This document shows, piece by piece, positions 10,881-22,278 of a DNA stretch of 64,000 bases (position 1 is its first letter; each line of letters opens with the position of its first letter). A program made the translations under genes and the position numbers. The notes below the pieces were generated by a model, which was not told where the DNA came from, did no database searches, and worked only from the letters and a program-made list of their open reading frames with translations. The stretch lies in the NCBI GenBank assembly GCA_030867875.1, contig JAOWCC010000019.1:105201006-105265005 (forward strand), given 5' to 3'. This DNA is from Actinernus sp. WN-2022 (Eukaryota; Cnidaria; Anthozoa; Actiniaria; Actinernidae).

Positions 10881-11277
10881 ATGCCTGTAACTCCCTCAAA
10901 ACTGAACGGAATGGCTGGAAACTTCACAGAAACTGAAAGGAACACACAAGAAACAGGTAAGAATATTTTGACGATTTATTGAATTTTATTTTAGGGCAAA
11001 CGGCCATTCGAACTAAAACTCCATACATTTACTGTAATTTCAAATATTCAGGCTACAAATATCCGGGAAATAACCGTTTTACGCATAATGAGCCTGGGGT
11101 ACCTGTGATGAAGACAATCAACACGTCTTCGAAGAATTTGGAATCGTTCTACCAGACCTGGATGAAACGCAAATCGCACAGAGTGAGAACAAAGTTGAAA
11201 GTACAAACTGCTCAACACTGTAAAGACGAAAGGCCCGTAGCAGCCGTCAACAAACTTCAATATAGCTTGAATTCATG
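10881..11277 (+). other. Possible first exon / small ORF, unproven
   Basis: ATG at 10881 opens MPVTPSKLNGMAGNF and runs to a good donor (ACAG|GTAAGA at 10956). A second open stretch starts after TTTTAG at 10993 and would continue in phase (GQTAIRTKTPYIYC...) to a stop at 11277. The gap of 38 bases is too short for a normal animal intron, so either the phase match is chance or the donor serves a distant exon. The donor is phase 1, which would suit the SRCR exon at 21925, but no signal peptide is present. No domain recognised. Confidence 0.2.
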
Positions 11278-11930
11278 AACAATATTGCGTCCGATCTAAG
11301 GTGTGGAAAACACTGCCGATAAACCCTGTCTTTGAAATTTTGAAGTGATATTTTCTAATTCTCACATGTGCACTTTGACTTGGTTAGGGAGAGGTCTCCC
11401 TTTACTTGAGATTTTGGGAAACAGGAAAGGCTTCAATGCTGACCGATCTGGCTGCGATTCAGTTGAGTTCCCGATCACCGGGTTAAATAATTTTCAGTCA
11501 CGAATCGTTGGCGTCCCAAATAGACGTATTGACTGTCTTCAGTGTTTTCTCCTTCGGTGAAGTATCTTAGAAATTTTTCGGACATCACAAATCACCTCGA
11601 CAGCACACAACTGAATTTGCTGACCGAATTGCGAAGCGAAAGCGAAACGTGCAGACTGCAGGAAAGCTGCCTACGTTGCCATAGAAACACATGATTGACA
11701 TCCACGAAAAACCACCCTGAACACAGGAAATTATTTTCCAACCTGCACGTGTTAATGAAAATCGCTGTAACAACCGAACTTTAAAAAGGACAACGACATC
11801 TCGGGGGGGAAAAGGTTGACCCTCGAAAAAAGTTCCCAATTTTTCTGATGACCCTTCCCTCTGAAGCCCCAGCCCTACCCACCCCCAATAAAAAACTACC
11901 TTTCCTAAGTAGCCAATGTATCTATTTAAC
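11278..11930. other. Non-coding, nothing recognised
   Basis: Unassigned sequence between the small ORF and a long palindrome; a minus-strand ORF of 137 codons spans into the palindrome arm and shows no domain. Confidence 0.4.
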
Positions 11931-12081
11931 AAATCGCACACATTTTGCCATTGTCTGAACTCGTATTGATCATAGAAATGACGCCATAAAATGTTCAAAA
12001 CTACTGCAAAGTTTTGAACATTTTATGGCGTCATTTCTATGATCAATACGAGTTCAGACAATGGCAAAATGTGTGCGATTT
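11931..12081. repeat. Perfect 72-bp inverted repeat with 7-nt spacer
   Basis: Left arm 11931-12002 and right arm 12010-12081 are exact reverse complements over all 72 bases, spacer ACTGCAA. Exactness suggests a recent event (inverted duplication or young foldback element). Confidence 0.9.
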
Positions 12082-12746
12082 GTTTTTTACAACGACGAAG
12101 CACTTATAGCTTCAAATGAGTGCGTAATTAAACTGCTTTCGAGTCGAAAAAGGCCACTGAAAGTCAAAACGTAAACACTTCTAATTACCGTTCGGCGTTG
12201 CCGAGAGAAAGCTTTTAGACAAATGGCAATTTGGTTCACCGATTAACTTCTGTAATTGATGGAATGCATGTGAAATCCTTTCAGTTGTTTTATTTCTGGA
12301 TCAGAAAAGTTATTGTTATATAATTCAAAACTTCTGAGCTCTGAGAGAACTAGTCTAGTCACAAAGTATAAATTCGCCGAAACTTTCTCCACTCAAGAGA
12401 AAACTCTCATTTTGCCAAATGGCGTACTACAAAGAAGTTTGACTCACCGATTGACTTCTCCTAGTAATAAAATGCTTGTGAAATCCTCACTTTCTTGTTT
12501 TTGGAAGCGGCGAAGTTGACATCTCTCGCCGTGAAAGCACTTTGCAAAGCTACCACGGCTTGCGAGTGACGTCATTTCATTGTATGTACTTATTTTGCAT
12601 ATAGCGGAGAGCCAATCAGAACGCGAGAAAATTGGATGTTGTTGTAAAAAGTATTTTATAAGATTATTATGCTCTATAAAACGAAGTAAACAAGTTCAAG
12701 GACTACAGAAAAGCTGATCGAACAACGTATATATTGAGAATTCTAC
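12082..12746. other. Non-coding, nothing recognised
   Basis: Holds one TGACGTCA site (12567) and short ORFs without domains. Some direct similarity is visible within it: TTTGACTCACCGATTGACTTCT near 12440 resembles TTGGTTCACCGATTAACTTCT near 12231. Confidence 0.35.
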
Positions 12747-12780
12747 GATATTTCGGCTGGCCAAACCAGCCTTCTTCAGG
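12747..12780 (-). other. Hammerhead-ribozyme-like remnant (Penelope/retrozyme type)
   Basis: On the minus strand CCTGAAGA is followed by stem GGCTGG..CCAGCC and GAAATATC. This resembles a hammerhead core (CUGANGA, stem II, GAAA) with a changed core base. The same motif is at 20314 on the other strand. Such remnants mark Penelope-like elements in cnidarians. Confidence 0.4.
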
Positions 12781-12942
12781 TAGATCTTACAAATGAATAT
12801 TTCACAATGGCAAGTATAAATATGAAGGTGATTACACAATCTAAGAGGAAAAAGGAAATGACGTAGGTAATTAAAAATATGGATTTGAGATAACATAAAC
12901 ACGGGTCCACACGCTTTTTGGGGGTAAGGGGTTTTGACGATG

Positions 12943-13185
12943 TTTCTATCATCCCGATTTTACGGGATGATAGAACGAAAAAAGGGGGTCGTTTTGGGTC
13001 TTCGGTCTTCTTCTTGAATAGGAGCAAAGTTGTAGGCCCGCAAACTCAGAAACGTTTACAGACGTTTGTATGGAAATTTTGACTGCGGGGCAAGTTTGTG
13101 CCCCCCAGTCGAAATTTCCATACAAACATCTGTAAAATTTCCGGAAATTGTCCGAGTTTGCAGGCCTGTATCTTTGCTCTATAGC
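12943..13185. repeat. Nested foldback repeats
   Basis: A 13-bp inverted repeat (TTCTATCATCCCG, 12943-12955 and 12963-12975) precedes a larger palindrome 13016-13185 whose arms share TTTGTATGGAAATTT and GCAAACTC. The right flank (13150-13265, ending CGGTTTTGCTGTTATACG) recurs inverted inside the element at 26294-27070. Confidence 0.65.
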
Positions 13186-14212
13186 TCTCAAATTTGGAAT
13201 TTTGACTAACTTCGAGATGCTCTTTTCAGCAGTATCGACGGTTTTGCTGTTATACGTATATGTCAAAAGTTCGAAAAACCGTGGAAGGATCTATTATAAC
13301 AAGTCTTGTTTAAGAATCATGAATGAATCTGATTTCATAGAGAAAAGTTGTTCAATGAAGCTGGTTGAAGGCGTTAAATTTATCATAGAATTGTGTTCCT
13401 TAGAAATGAGCACAAATTGTTTTTGGCGCATGATTCATTTAACTCATAAAACATGGTTCCTCCTCCGTTATATAGTCTTTTTTCAACTTAGCAAAGTTTA
13501 TTCATATCCATGGTGAGGGACCACAATAGGGGTTCTTAAATGGTTAATCATTAATTGGTCTAGTTAGCGTTGGGCAGACACTTAGGCGCGGCGCGCCTAT
13601 ACAACTGGATCACTTTTTACTTTTTTTTAAAACGTTTAGGCAACAGAAGTCAACAAAATACGCCGCCCTCAAAAATGATTTGGATCTTACTCCAGGTATG
13701 ACATTTTCTTAATTATTGCATTTCGTTTGATGCTTTTGTTTTGATGACCTTGAACGGGTCGTGGAACCTTTTAGCGCCGATTAAACATGAAATAATAATT
13801 TTAGATGCCTTTTTCGTAGATTTCTTTGACCGCTGTTGGAGTATTGTCAACTGTAACACCTACGGCTCAACGGCAGCAAGACACTCCACAATCACCAATA
13901 ACGTCTACTCAAAGTAAGAACACAAAGCATCTTCGTGTAACCAACTGCCGTCGATGCAGCCAGGCCAGACAATGTTTGTATAACCGATGAAGTCCTAATA
14001 AGCCCAAATTTTGTATCATCAATATCGATTCTACATGAAGTGAATAGTTGAAAAGTAGAATATTTCTTGATTTGAGTATTTCGTAAACGAAAAAGGGACT
14101 GGGACCGAGTATGTTAATTTATTTGAAATCCCGCCACAAGAAAGCACATCGGCTAATTACTCCGGTGCTGCTAGGCTTAAAATGCAGTATGAGACCTTTG
14201 CCGCTAACCATG
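13186..14212. other. Non-coding, repeat flank then nothing recognised
   Basis: The first 80 bases belong to the repeat shared with 26.9 kb. The rest shows no exon, RNA or repeat that I can support. Confidence 0.35.
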
Positions 14213-14218
14213 TTTTTT

Positions 14219-14760
14219 TTTTAAACATGTTTGATTTGACTTTTCCAATTGAAGTTGGAGTCTATAAAAATCCCTAGATATCTAATATTGTTTACTTGTG
14301 AGATAGCCTTCTGATTTATAGATAAATTACCTTGTGTCTACATTTTTTTTGTGGCGGATAAAAAATAACAAAATTTGTTTTATCAATATTGAGTGAAAGT
14401 TTGTTACACGATAACCAAGTATTAAGTTTAGGTAAGTTTCTATTTATAATAGATTCCAGGTCTAAAAGCCTCTTGTTAGTACAAAACAGATTTGAGTCAT
14501 CGGCAAATAGATAAAAATCAAACATAGATGTGCTATTATGAAAATCGTTTACGTATAAAAGGAATAATAAAGGCCCTAGCACAGAGTCTGTGGGACGCCA
14601 CAAGAAACAAGGTGCTCATTTGATTTTGCACTGCCAATAGACACAAATTGCCTTCTATTGTTTAAATATGAAATGAACCAGTCTTTGCTATGCCACGAAT
14701 GCCATAGTGGTCAAGTTTCCTAATTAAAATTTCATGCTTTACATTCAAATTCACTGGTCT
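14219..14760 (-). pseudogene. LINE reverse transcriptase fragment
   Basis: Minus-strand ORF 14316-14603 encodes SVLGPLLFLLYVNDF, the FADD catalytic box (YLFADDSNLF) and LSCNKLSLNIDKTNFV, unmistakable LINE RT palm and thumb. Continuation on both sides is degenerate. No 5' part or tail was found. Confidence 0.8.
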
Positions 14761-14769
14761 CAAACGCAC

Positions 14770-16742
14770 GAACACAAATATACATCAGTCATTCAGTGTT
14801 AAATTCTCAATTCTTTTACTGAATAATTTGTAGGTTGTCCTGAGATTTCCTCGCCCGGACTTAGAAATGCTAGAAGTTTTTGTGAATCCAGTCAGGTGGA
14901 GAAATTATAAAAATAAAAAGGTTGGCGGCCCAAGGCCGACAACAGCGGGAATCTGCACAGTCCTGCTCACACTCACAGCATGCAAAGTATGTAAACACGC
15001 CAAATTAGGGAGGGAGGCGAAGACAGAACTGAAATGCAGACGTGAGTTGAAGACTGTAAATCATCTTTGAGGCGGTCGAACTCGAAGGCAACCAGGAGTG
15101 CTTCTATCAAGTCAGCATTCTGTGTGGAGTACGTTCGAAGGGCCCAACGATTTTTTGCAGAACTGTAGCCTATCTTTTATGAACTTCAGTCTGCTCTCTT
15201 CCCCTACTGGGAGCTCTACATTGAAAGAAAATTGAAGGCGCTTTGGCCTCGAGGCCGGAACTCCTTCAGCCATCAGTTGACTCTACTGCATCTCGCAGTA
15301 AGTATAAACTGGCTAGGATACATATATAAATTTCCAAATGAACCCTTTCCATTGCGAAACAGTTTTTCCTCTACGATTATGTTTAGTTATTTTTGCCATA
15401 AATGTACCAGGAAAGCATAATCAAACAACTTCTCGACACCTTCCATTGACCTTCTGTAACAATCATGTCGATCGACCAGAAGATGCCGAGAAATTGTTCA
15501 ACAAAGCCTGACTCGAAACGAGCCTTATATATAGATGTCCGAGCATACATTTGGGTATGAAACTTGGCTCAAGGATAGAAAAGGAGCGGGACTGGTGAGC
15601 GAGAGGGCGAGAGGGTTTCGTCGAATAAAACGAGTGCGAAAATTCAAAACGTTTCCGTGCAGCGAGTCGAAAATCGCAATGTAAAGGAAAAAGAAAGACC
15701 TTCCAGCCAAAGAAAGTCTCATTTATTCTCTCGTATAAGTAAATCTTGTAGAAAACAATCTTTTTTGGGGCTCTAAAGACGCTGAAACGGTGGATATGTT
15801 TTTTAACGGACTCTTCCATTTTGAACGGTTGACCGCCATATTGGAAATAATTAATATGCAAAAAATTGGGAGGCTGAGCGATCCCTTTCGTAGCGCGTCT
15901 TCGTGTCTGTGCTCCAGTTAATTATTATATTTGTGTATATATAGTGAGATGTTATACCATATTGTAATACTCGTTTAATACCATACTTTGATCCTGTTGT
16001 GAAAGGAAGCAACTCCGTCAGTCGATATTGTAACTTTTTTTAGTTTATTTTTCGGCACATATAATTCTCTGAAGATTGTCCACTTGCATCGGTCTCTGCC
16101 ACGCTTTGTATCTTTTGTCGCGGAACTGTTGACTCATGTCGGAATTATCTACGGGCCAAGCCTTGTGTGCCAGATTATTAACAGACTCCAGACTTTAATA
16201 ACGAACCGGTTTTCATTCTGTGTTGTCAAGACTCAAGACTTACTCATTCAAATTTATGGGATTGTGTTTCGGTATCGGATAATCGGATTCTATTGTCTGT
16301 TAATGTGCTTTTCGTTCTATTATATAAATTATCGCTCTATTTTAAAGTCTCTGTGATGTCGAGTACATTTCAAGCTACCAAGAGTAAACCTAATTTGAAT
16401 CTAAAGGAATATACTGGCTTCCTGCCAAGGTCAAATCATATTCGAAGCATCCAGGGAAAATTCATGGGCTCGATTGTGTTTTTAATCCGGTAGAAATAAT
16501 GAAATTCGTTACCCAAAGCGCATGTGTACTTCTTCAAAGATGAAACAAATAAACAATCAAGAGCATTTTACTTCGACAAGCTACTAGTTCGACAAGTCCC
16601 GAAGCCAACATTTACTCAAGGTCCCGAAGTATAATTTGAAATAATATGGAATCCGGGCTTTTTCTGTTCAGCTCCTATTTTATGGAACTCGTTACACTGG
16701 AAATGAGGTCTATTGATTCTCTTAGTTCTTTTAATTCTAGTG
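14770..16742. other. Non-coding, nothing recognised
   Basis: About 2 kb with small unconvincing ORFs. No domain, splice-consistent exon series, tandem repeat or long palindrome was seen. Confidence 0.35.
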
Positions 16743-16746
16743 TTAA

Positions 16747-17341
16747 AGTGCCCCTACGATCAAATTTTGACATATCAATGTTTTTGCATAGTCATAAAGT
16801 AGAGTTCATATATTATTACCAGTTCAAATTGTTTTTCGATACAACGACAGGAAGTCTTATTTTTTTAGCTCCGAATATTGAATCTACACGTCCGCCATTA
16901 CTGGAAGCCGTGCCCTTTGTTCAACTTTAAACAAAGGTTTAATCACCGGAAATGATGTCATACACTTAACGCTCGCCTGCAGAACACAACGCCTGGAGGC
17001 ATATTTCTACTAAAAACGTCTTCACGTACATAAGAAGAAAGTTATATTTATCTTTGCGAGGTTGGCTACTTTTTTTATGCACGCTATTTCGCGCCACGAG
17101 GTTGTCGTGTTAAGTGTATGACATCACTTCCGGTGAATAAACCTTTGTTTAAAGCTGAACAAAGGGCACGGCTTCCAGCAATGGCGGACAGGATTTTACC
17201 GGTAAACTCTCCTAAAATTTGTGGTTTAAGATGCCCATTTCGGAATATTTTTTACTATTTCGGATATTTCTAATACTGATTGACCTATAGACACTGAAAA
17301 AGTGGCAAATCGAAATGGTAAATTTTCGTCGTAGTGGCACT
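16747..17341. mobile_element. TTAA-flanked MITE, copy 1 (595 bp)
   Basis: Ends are AGTGCCCCTACGA and the inverted TCGTAGTGGCACT, each flanked by TTAA (16743-16746 and 17342-17345). A second copy, also TTAA-flanked, lies inverted at 26294-27070. TTAA duplications are characteristic of piggyBac-type transposition; no transposase is present. A second inverted repeat inside (AACAAAGG around 16918 and 17160, with GTGTATGACATCA) gives a folded interior. Confidence 0.75.
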
Positions 17342-17635
17342 TTAAAACAAGTCTTTTTAAGTAAGCATTTTGTATCTTATGTGTTGCCAAGTATTTAAGC
17401 CATTATTATTATTCAATTTTCTTTTTGGTATAAAATGGGGAATTACTTGTAAAACGATACGTTACAGTATTTTTTAGTAAGTTAGTTTTTAATACTTGTT
17501 GTATTGTAAAGCGTTATGGGACTTTAGAGAATAGCGCTACATAAATCTCATACACATGAATAATTAATGAGGAAACCAACCAATCAAAGGTCTATAAATC
17601 GGTCACATGATGATAATGGTAACCTGGTCCAGTGA

Positions 17636-17777
17636 AAGGACTGAATTAATTCTTTTCAAGTTGAAGGACTGAATTAATTTTGTTCTAGTGCTAGGACTGA
17701 ATTAATTTTGTTCTAGTCCTAGGACTGGAACAAAATTAATTCAGTACTACAACTTGAAAACATTAGTTCAGTCCTTC
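17636..17777. repeat. Foldback repeat with internal direct duplication
   Basis: Inverted arms share AAGGACTGAATTAATT and ACTTGAA. Inside, GAATTAATTTTGTTCTAG occurs twice in tandem. No coding content. Confidence 0.7.
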
Positions 17778-17825
17778 TACTTAAGCCTAGAAAAAAAAAT
17801 TACAAGTCAAACTACAACAACAATT

Positions 17826-18105
17826 TATTGGTAGACATTTTACAATGCATGAAATCATTTTTTCCCAATCTTCGTCCAGGTTTCCTATATCTTCCAAAGA
17901 TAATTTTAAACTCGTATTCTCCAACGCAGCGACTTTGTTTTCTCTACCTTCCCGCCATTCAACGAACACGTTTACAGCCCATTTGTTCTTATACCGTGTA
18001 GACAGAGGTACGGCGTTAGCAAGCTCCTTCTCTTCTTCTTCTCTGCTTTTCGGATTTTCTAAAACGTTTCAAAGGTCGAAAGCTCTCTTCGTCGCTCGAA
18101 GCCAT
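17826..18105 (-). pseudogene. Crypton-like / QRICH1-ZMYM-type N-terminal fragment
   Basis: From ATG at 18105 on the minus strand the protein starts MASSDEESFRPLKRF with an Arg-rich stretch, then one frameshift, then LSTRYKNKWAVNVFVEWREG and SLEDIGNLDEDW. The NTxxxxxWAVxVFxEW pattern resembles the N-terminal segment of cnidarian Crypton-type tyrosine-recombinase proteins (DUF3504 group, host relatives QRICH1 and ZMYM). Only the first 90 residues remain; the catalytic domain is absent. Family assignment is from memory of the pattern. Confidence 0.45.
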
Positions 18106-18471
18106 GACTAATCAAATCGAATCTATAACCTTGGATTTGTTTTTATCCAGTTTTTCATTCCCAGGAGGCGGTGGTGAACAAACTCCAATACAAGTGCTTT
18201 AATTAAGAACAATTCGTTTTTGTTTTTTTCAAATAGAGGGAACGCAATAAAGTGTGAAATTATACTGAATCTAAGTTATACAAATCCCTTTGTTTTTCTA
18301 TTGTTTAATCAGTGCTATTTTGTATTACTATGTTGGTGTGTTCATTCTAATAGGCGAATTGATGTCATTTAAACATTGGACGATTTAAATTAAACCCAAA
18401 GTGCAAACAACAAATGTTGGTTAATTAGCTTTTTTAAAACTCTCATTAATTATTCGTGACTATGAGATGTC
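18106..18471. other. Non-coding, nothing recognised
   Basis: AT-rich, no feature that I can support. Confidence 0.35.
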
Positions 18472-18588
18472 AGTTCAAAGCCTCCAATTCGGACTGGACG
18501 GGATTTCAAGTCCTTGCAATTAGAAATAATTGGAAATAATTGCGCGGACTTGAAATCCCGTCCAGTCCTCATTGTCGGCTTTGAACTA
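18472..18588. repeat. Foldback repeat, arms about 42 bp
   Basis: Left arm 18472-18513 and right arm 18546-18588 share GGACTGGACGGGATTTCAAG as an exact inverted block plus AGTTCAAAGCC at the ends. Confidence 0.85.
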
Positions 18589-19259
18589 TTACATCGATTA
18601 TTATTAAATTATATATTAGCTTTTATTTATGCGGCCGTTGATAAACAAACCGAATAAAGGTTAAGCAAACTCGTAAGATTTTCTCAACTGGCAATTTGCT
18701 GTTTTTAATTGCCATGTAGTGGCACTCGATCTCTTAAGCAATCAACAGTTGATTTCGAAGCTATGCTTAAAATAAAGTACCCTGGCATAGTTGTTCTGTT
18801 TGTGCAAGGAGTAACACAGGTAGCCCGAAAAACACAGAGGGCATATATTTTGCACTTATTGTTACTTAAAGTCTTAACTTTTTATATATTTATATGTATA
18901 TATTTATTATATTTTATTCCAATAATTTTAATTAAGTCTTTCTTTTCTTTTATAATCACTTTGTAACTCTGTAATCATAAGTCTACATACTGTTTTTGTT
19001 CTATTAGATTTCGTAGAAATCAGGCTTTATTGTTCTTAAGTTCTATATATACATGTAACCAAATCTACTTGCTATCCAACCATTTACGGCAGTCAACTCG
19101 AAAGCTTGTGCTCCTTTGACTGCCGTACACATATTACTTGTTGAACTTTTATTTTTCTTGTAAACTATTCTACTATAACTATTGCTTAATTTGTCACTTT
19201 ATTTGTAATTCTTTGTTAAACCGTGTAAAATAAAACCCGAATATAAATGGATACTCTCA
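18589..19259 (+). other. AT-rich LINE 3' end remnant with two-stem hairpin
   Basis: No RT codons are recognisable, but 19086-19126 is the same two-stem hairpin as in LINE-B: outer stem ACGGCAGTCAA/TTGACTGCCGT, then CTCGAA and inner AGC-TTGT-GCT. It is followed by an A-rich end (AAAATAAAACCCG). The upstream ORF at 18709-18966 has no domain. Confidence 0.5.
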
Positions 19260-20805
19260 GAATTTTTTGGTTAGCAGCAGACATTAGCTGTGTGCGTACT
19301 ACTGAATAGCAATGTGACTGTGCGTGTGTACACAAATATTTTTAATGACCACAATGTCAGACTAATCAAAACATTGCTCACTAGACTTTCTCAAACTTCT
19401 CGCTTCGATTCTCGCGCTCGATTTTTGACCCAGTAATCGCTTACCCAGCGACTCAGCGAGTTCGACTTGGAGCAAGTCTACTGATTGCTCACGTGCAATG
19501 ATTCATGGCACACACGAGGTCACAGGTAGTAACACAATCGGCTGTTTTTGCAGCTTCACGCGGCATTTACACAGGTAACCCGAAACAAGTAAGACGATAA
19601 CAGAATTTGTTTTTAATTGTAAATGTTCGTTAATTAAATTATGAAGCGCTAGTGATCTAAAACTCCACACGAGTGAAGACGAGTCAGATCCTCATAGTAT
19701 TTGGAAGCAAGTGTTTTGGGGCTGGGTACCGCACTGATAACACAGGTAACTCGAAACGACTAAGATGATATCACAATTTTTATTATTGCTTTTTTTTATC
19801 ATATTGTTTTGTTAATGAAATTATGAATCGCTAGTGCACTCGTATTCTGACTCGTGTGGAGTTTTAGATCAGTTCCTCAGCATTTGGATCCTAGTTTTTT
19901 TGGGCTATCTGTATTATCCAGAGTATCTTACATGGCTTACTTGACCTTGCTCGTGTTCACTCATGTTCTACTTGTGTTCACTCGTGTTGTACTTGTGTTC
20001 ACTCGTGTTCTAACTCATGTGGAGTTTTAGATCAGATCGACTGTGTGTGCTTACTTTCGCATCTGTTGTGCGTTCGTAATGTGCCAAACACGCAGGTGTA
20101 TGAGAGCATCCGCGTTGCAAAAGATACGCCGGAGTTCAAGCTTCGTGAAGCTTCTTGTTAAATGATGAAGCGCTAGCTAGTGTACTCGTGTTCACTTGTG
20201 TGGAATTCTAGATCAGATCCTCATAGTATTTGGATGCAATTTGTTTTGGGCTGGTACCGCACTGATACACAGGTAACCCGAAACAACTAAGATGACCTCC
20301 ACTGTAAAATAAACCTGAAGAAGGCTGGTACTGGCCAGCCGAAATATCGTAATCAACCTCGACAAGCGTTGTATATGATCAACATTGCAGTAGTCTTCGG
20401 ACACTTTACCGTTATAAGATGATAACACAATTTTTATTAAAAAATTATTCACTCATGTTTGTCTTGTGTTCACTCATATTCACTCGTGTTCTACTTGACT
20501 GTGCGTGTGTACTTTCGCACCTTTTTTGTGCGTGTGTACTTTCGCACCTTTTTTGTGCGTTCGTAAATGAGATCGTCCGTGTTACACTTTTCCAATAGTT
20601 ACGCCGGAGTTCAGGCTGCGTGTAGCCTGTTGTTAGCATATGTACTCGTTAGCATATGTACTCGTTAGCAAATGTACTCGCTGTGCGTGAGTACTTTCGC
20701 ACCTTTTTTGTGCGTTCGTAAATGAGATCGTCCGTGTTACACTTTTCCAATAGATACGCCGGAGTTCAGGCTGCGTGTAGCCTGTTGTTAGCATATGTAC
20801 TCGCT
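19260..20805. repeat. Complex of direct repeats
   Basis: Several unit types are interspersed. A block containing CACAGGTAACCCGAAAC recurs near 19575, 19745 and 20270, two of them preceded by TCAGATCCTCATAGTATTTGG. GTGTTCACTCGTGTTCTACT recurs around 19970-20010 and 20470. A 114-bp unit starting GTACTTTCGCACC occurs at 20536 and 20691, followed by short repeats of TTAGCATATGTACTCG. No coding content. Confidence 0.65.
20314..20349 (+). other. Hammerhead-ribozyme-like remnant, copy 2
   Basis: CCTGAAGA, stem GGCTGG-TACT-GGCCAGCC, then GAAATATCG; same motif as the minus-strand copy at 12747. The core differs from CUGAUGA by one base. Confidence 0.4.
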
Positions 20806-21124
20806 AGAGGCCAAACCAGCTTCATCCAGCCGAGGATAAATACAATTATCTATCACAATTAGTGTGTTGAATGAGTTTGCATCAATATTACCGAGGTGGT
20901 GAGCTTTCAAACTTCACCAAAATAAGAAACTCAGTCCATACCAAAATCTTAGTTTTGTGATTTCAGTTCTTATTTTATACTCAAACATCTTAAAACTCGG
21001 GAAACATACCAATTTCGATGTGATCTTTCACGTAGTGGATTCATTTAAAAACTATAAAACTATTTTTGATTTGGATTAAATTTACACGTTCGGTCCCAGT
21101 CCTTTATCAGTTTACGAAATTGCT

Positions 21125-21440
21125 GATGAGAGGTTTATATGCTTACTATATGTTTATGTGTCACGTAAAACAGTCATCATTTATTATACAAAAAACATGC
21201 TGGTAGAGATAAATGACCTGATGTCAACATCTACGTTATATGTGTAGCTTATATCAGTGACTTTGCCAAATATTTTGTCTAAATCAGAAAATAGTTTCAT
21301 TCACAAGGAAAAATAAATGACAGTAAATTTCCTGCTTTACACCACATAATTAGCATATTGGAAATACAAACCTTTATAATTCATAGACGCAACACTCAAA
21401 CCAAGAAATATTCTACTATTCACTTGATGTAGAATTGATA
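21125..21440. repeat. Interspersed repeat with short TIRs, copy 1
   Basis: Ends read ATGAGAGGTTTATAT and the inverted AAACCTTTATAATTCAT. The interior (ACATGCTGGTAGAGATAAATGA) and 55 bases downstream match the copy at 36808-37150, with the interior inverted. Non-coding. 20806-21124 and 21441-21924 show nothing further except the acceptor of the SRCR exon. Confidence 0.65.
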
Positions 21441-21924
21441 TTAATGATACAAAGTATTGATCCTGTTAAATTATTTTATCTACTACATCATACAGATTCA
21501 ACGAATAATTCTTCTCATGCACCAAGTGGTAAGTCACTGGCTGATAAATTCCATAATTTCCACAACAGTTATGGCAGGACTGTTGTCGGGTAAATGTAGC
21601 ATAACTTTATGATATAAATTGGAAAATATGAAACAAGGAAACATTTTATTGTCATAGTAAGGCGTGTCTTTTACGTCAATCGTGTGATGTTCACTCTAGA
21701 TCTGACATTAGGGAAGCCAGTAGAGTGCGTTAATGTCATATTGCAACTAGCCACACGATCAGCCGTATCACATTTATTACAACATTTGGGAATTATATAT
21801 TTCTTTGATGTATTCCTTTCTCGGAATAGCCGGAATATGTCCCAGAAGAACGCGCTCTAAGCTGCTTCAAAGCTTTTCCAAGACGTACGATAATAATACT
21901 ACTGTCGTTGCTGCTTTTTTCCAG

Positions 21925-22278
21925 TCCTAGTTCAATTGGTCAATGGCCAGTCAGCAAGTCAAGGCCGAGTAGAGTTTTGGCATAATGGGAACTGGGGAAC
22001 AGTATGCGATGATTGGTGGGATATCAACGACGCGCGCGTGGTTTGTCGAATGCTGTCTTTCCCAGATGCTCTCCAGGCCTGTGCACAAGCGTGCTTTGGT
22101 CAAGCTACTGGAAAGCCGATACTGCTGGATAATGTGGCTTGCAACGGCACAGAGAACTCAATAATACAATGCAACAAGAATGCTATTGGAGTGCATGATT
22201 GCGTTCATACAGAGGACGCAGGGGTGGTGTGTAGCACTGGAAGTAATAGCACACTACGACCTATAGCCACTACTCCAG
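21925..22278 (+). CDS. Receptor exon: SRCR domain
   Basis: The exon follows TTTTTTCCAG and ends at CCAG|GTGAAG, phase 1 at both ends. It encodes a complete scavenger-receptor cysteine-rich domain: VQLVNGQSASQGRVEFWHNG, WGTVCDDWW, ARVVCRML, a CAQACFG insert, PILLDNVACNG, IIQCNK, HDCVHTEDAGVVC. The spacing of the cysteines and the GTVCDD and EDAGVVC motifs are standard for the family, which binds proteins and polyanionic ligands outside the cell. A short Ser/Thr-rich tail leads to the CUB exon. Phase 1-1 symmetry fits exon shuffling. Confidence 0.85.

Noticed and set aside
11585..11998. 137-codon minus-strand ORF as a gene
   Set aside because: Part of it is the palindrome arm and no domain or splice signals were seen.
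13148..13516. 122-codon ORF as a gene
   Set aside because: Its first third is a dispersed repeat also found inverted at 26.9 kb; no domain.
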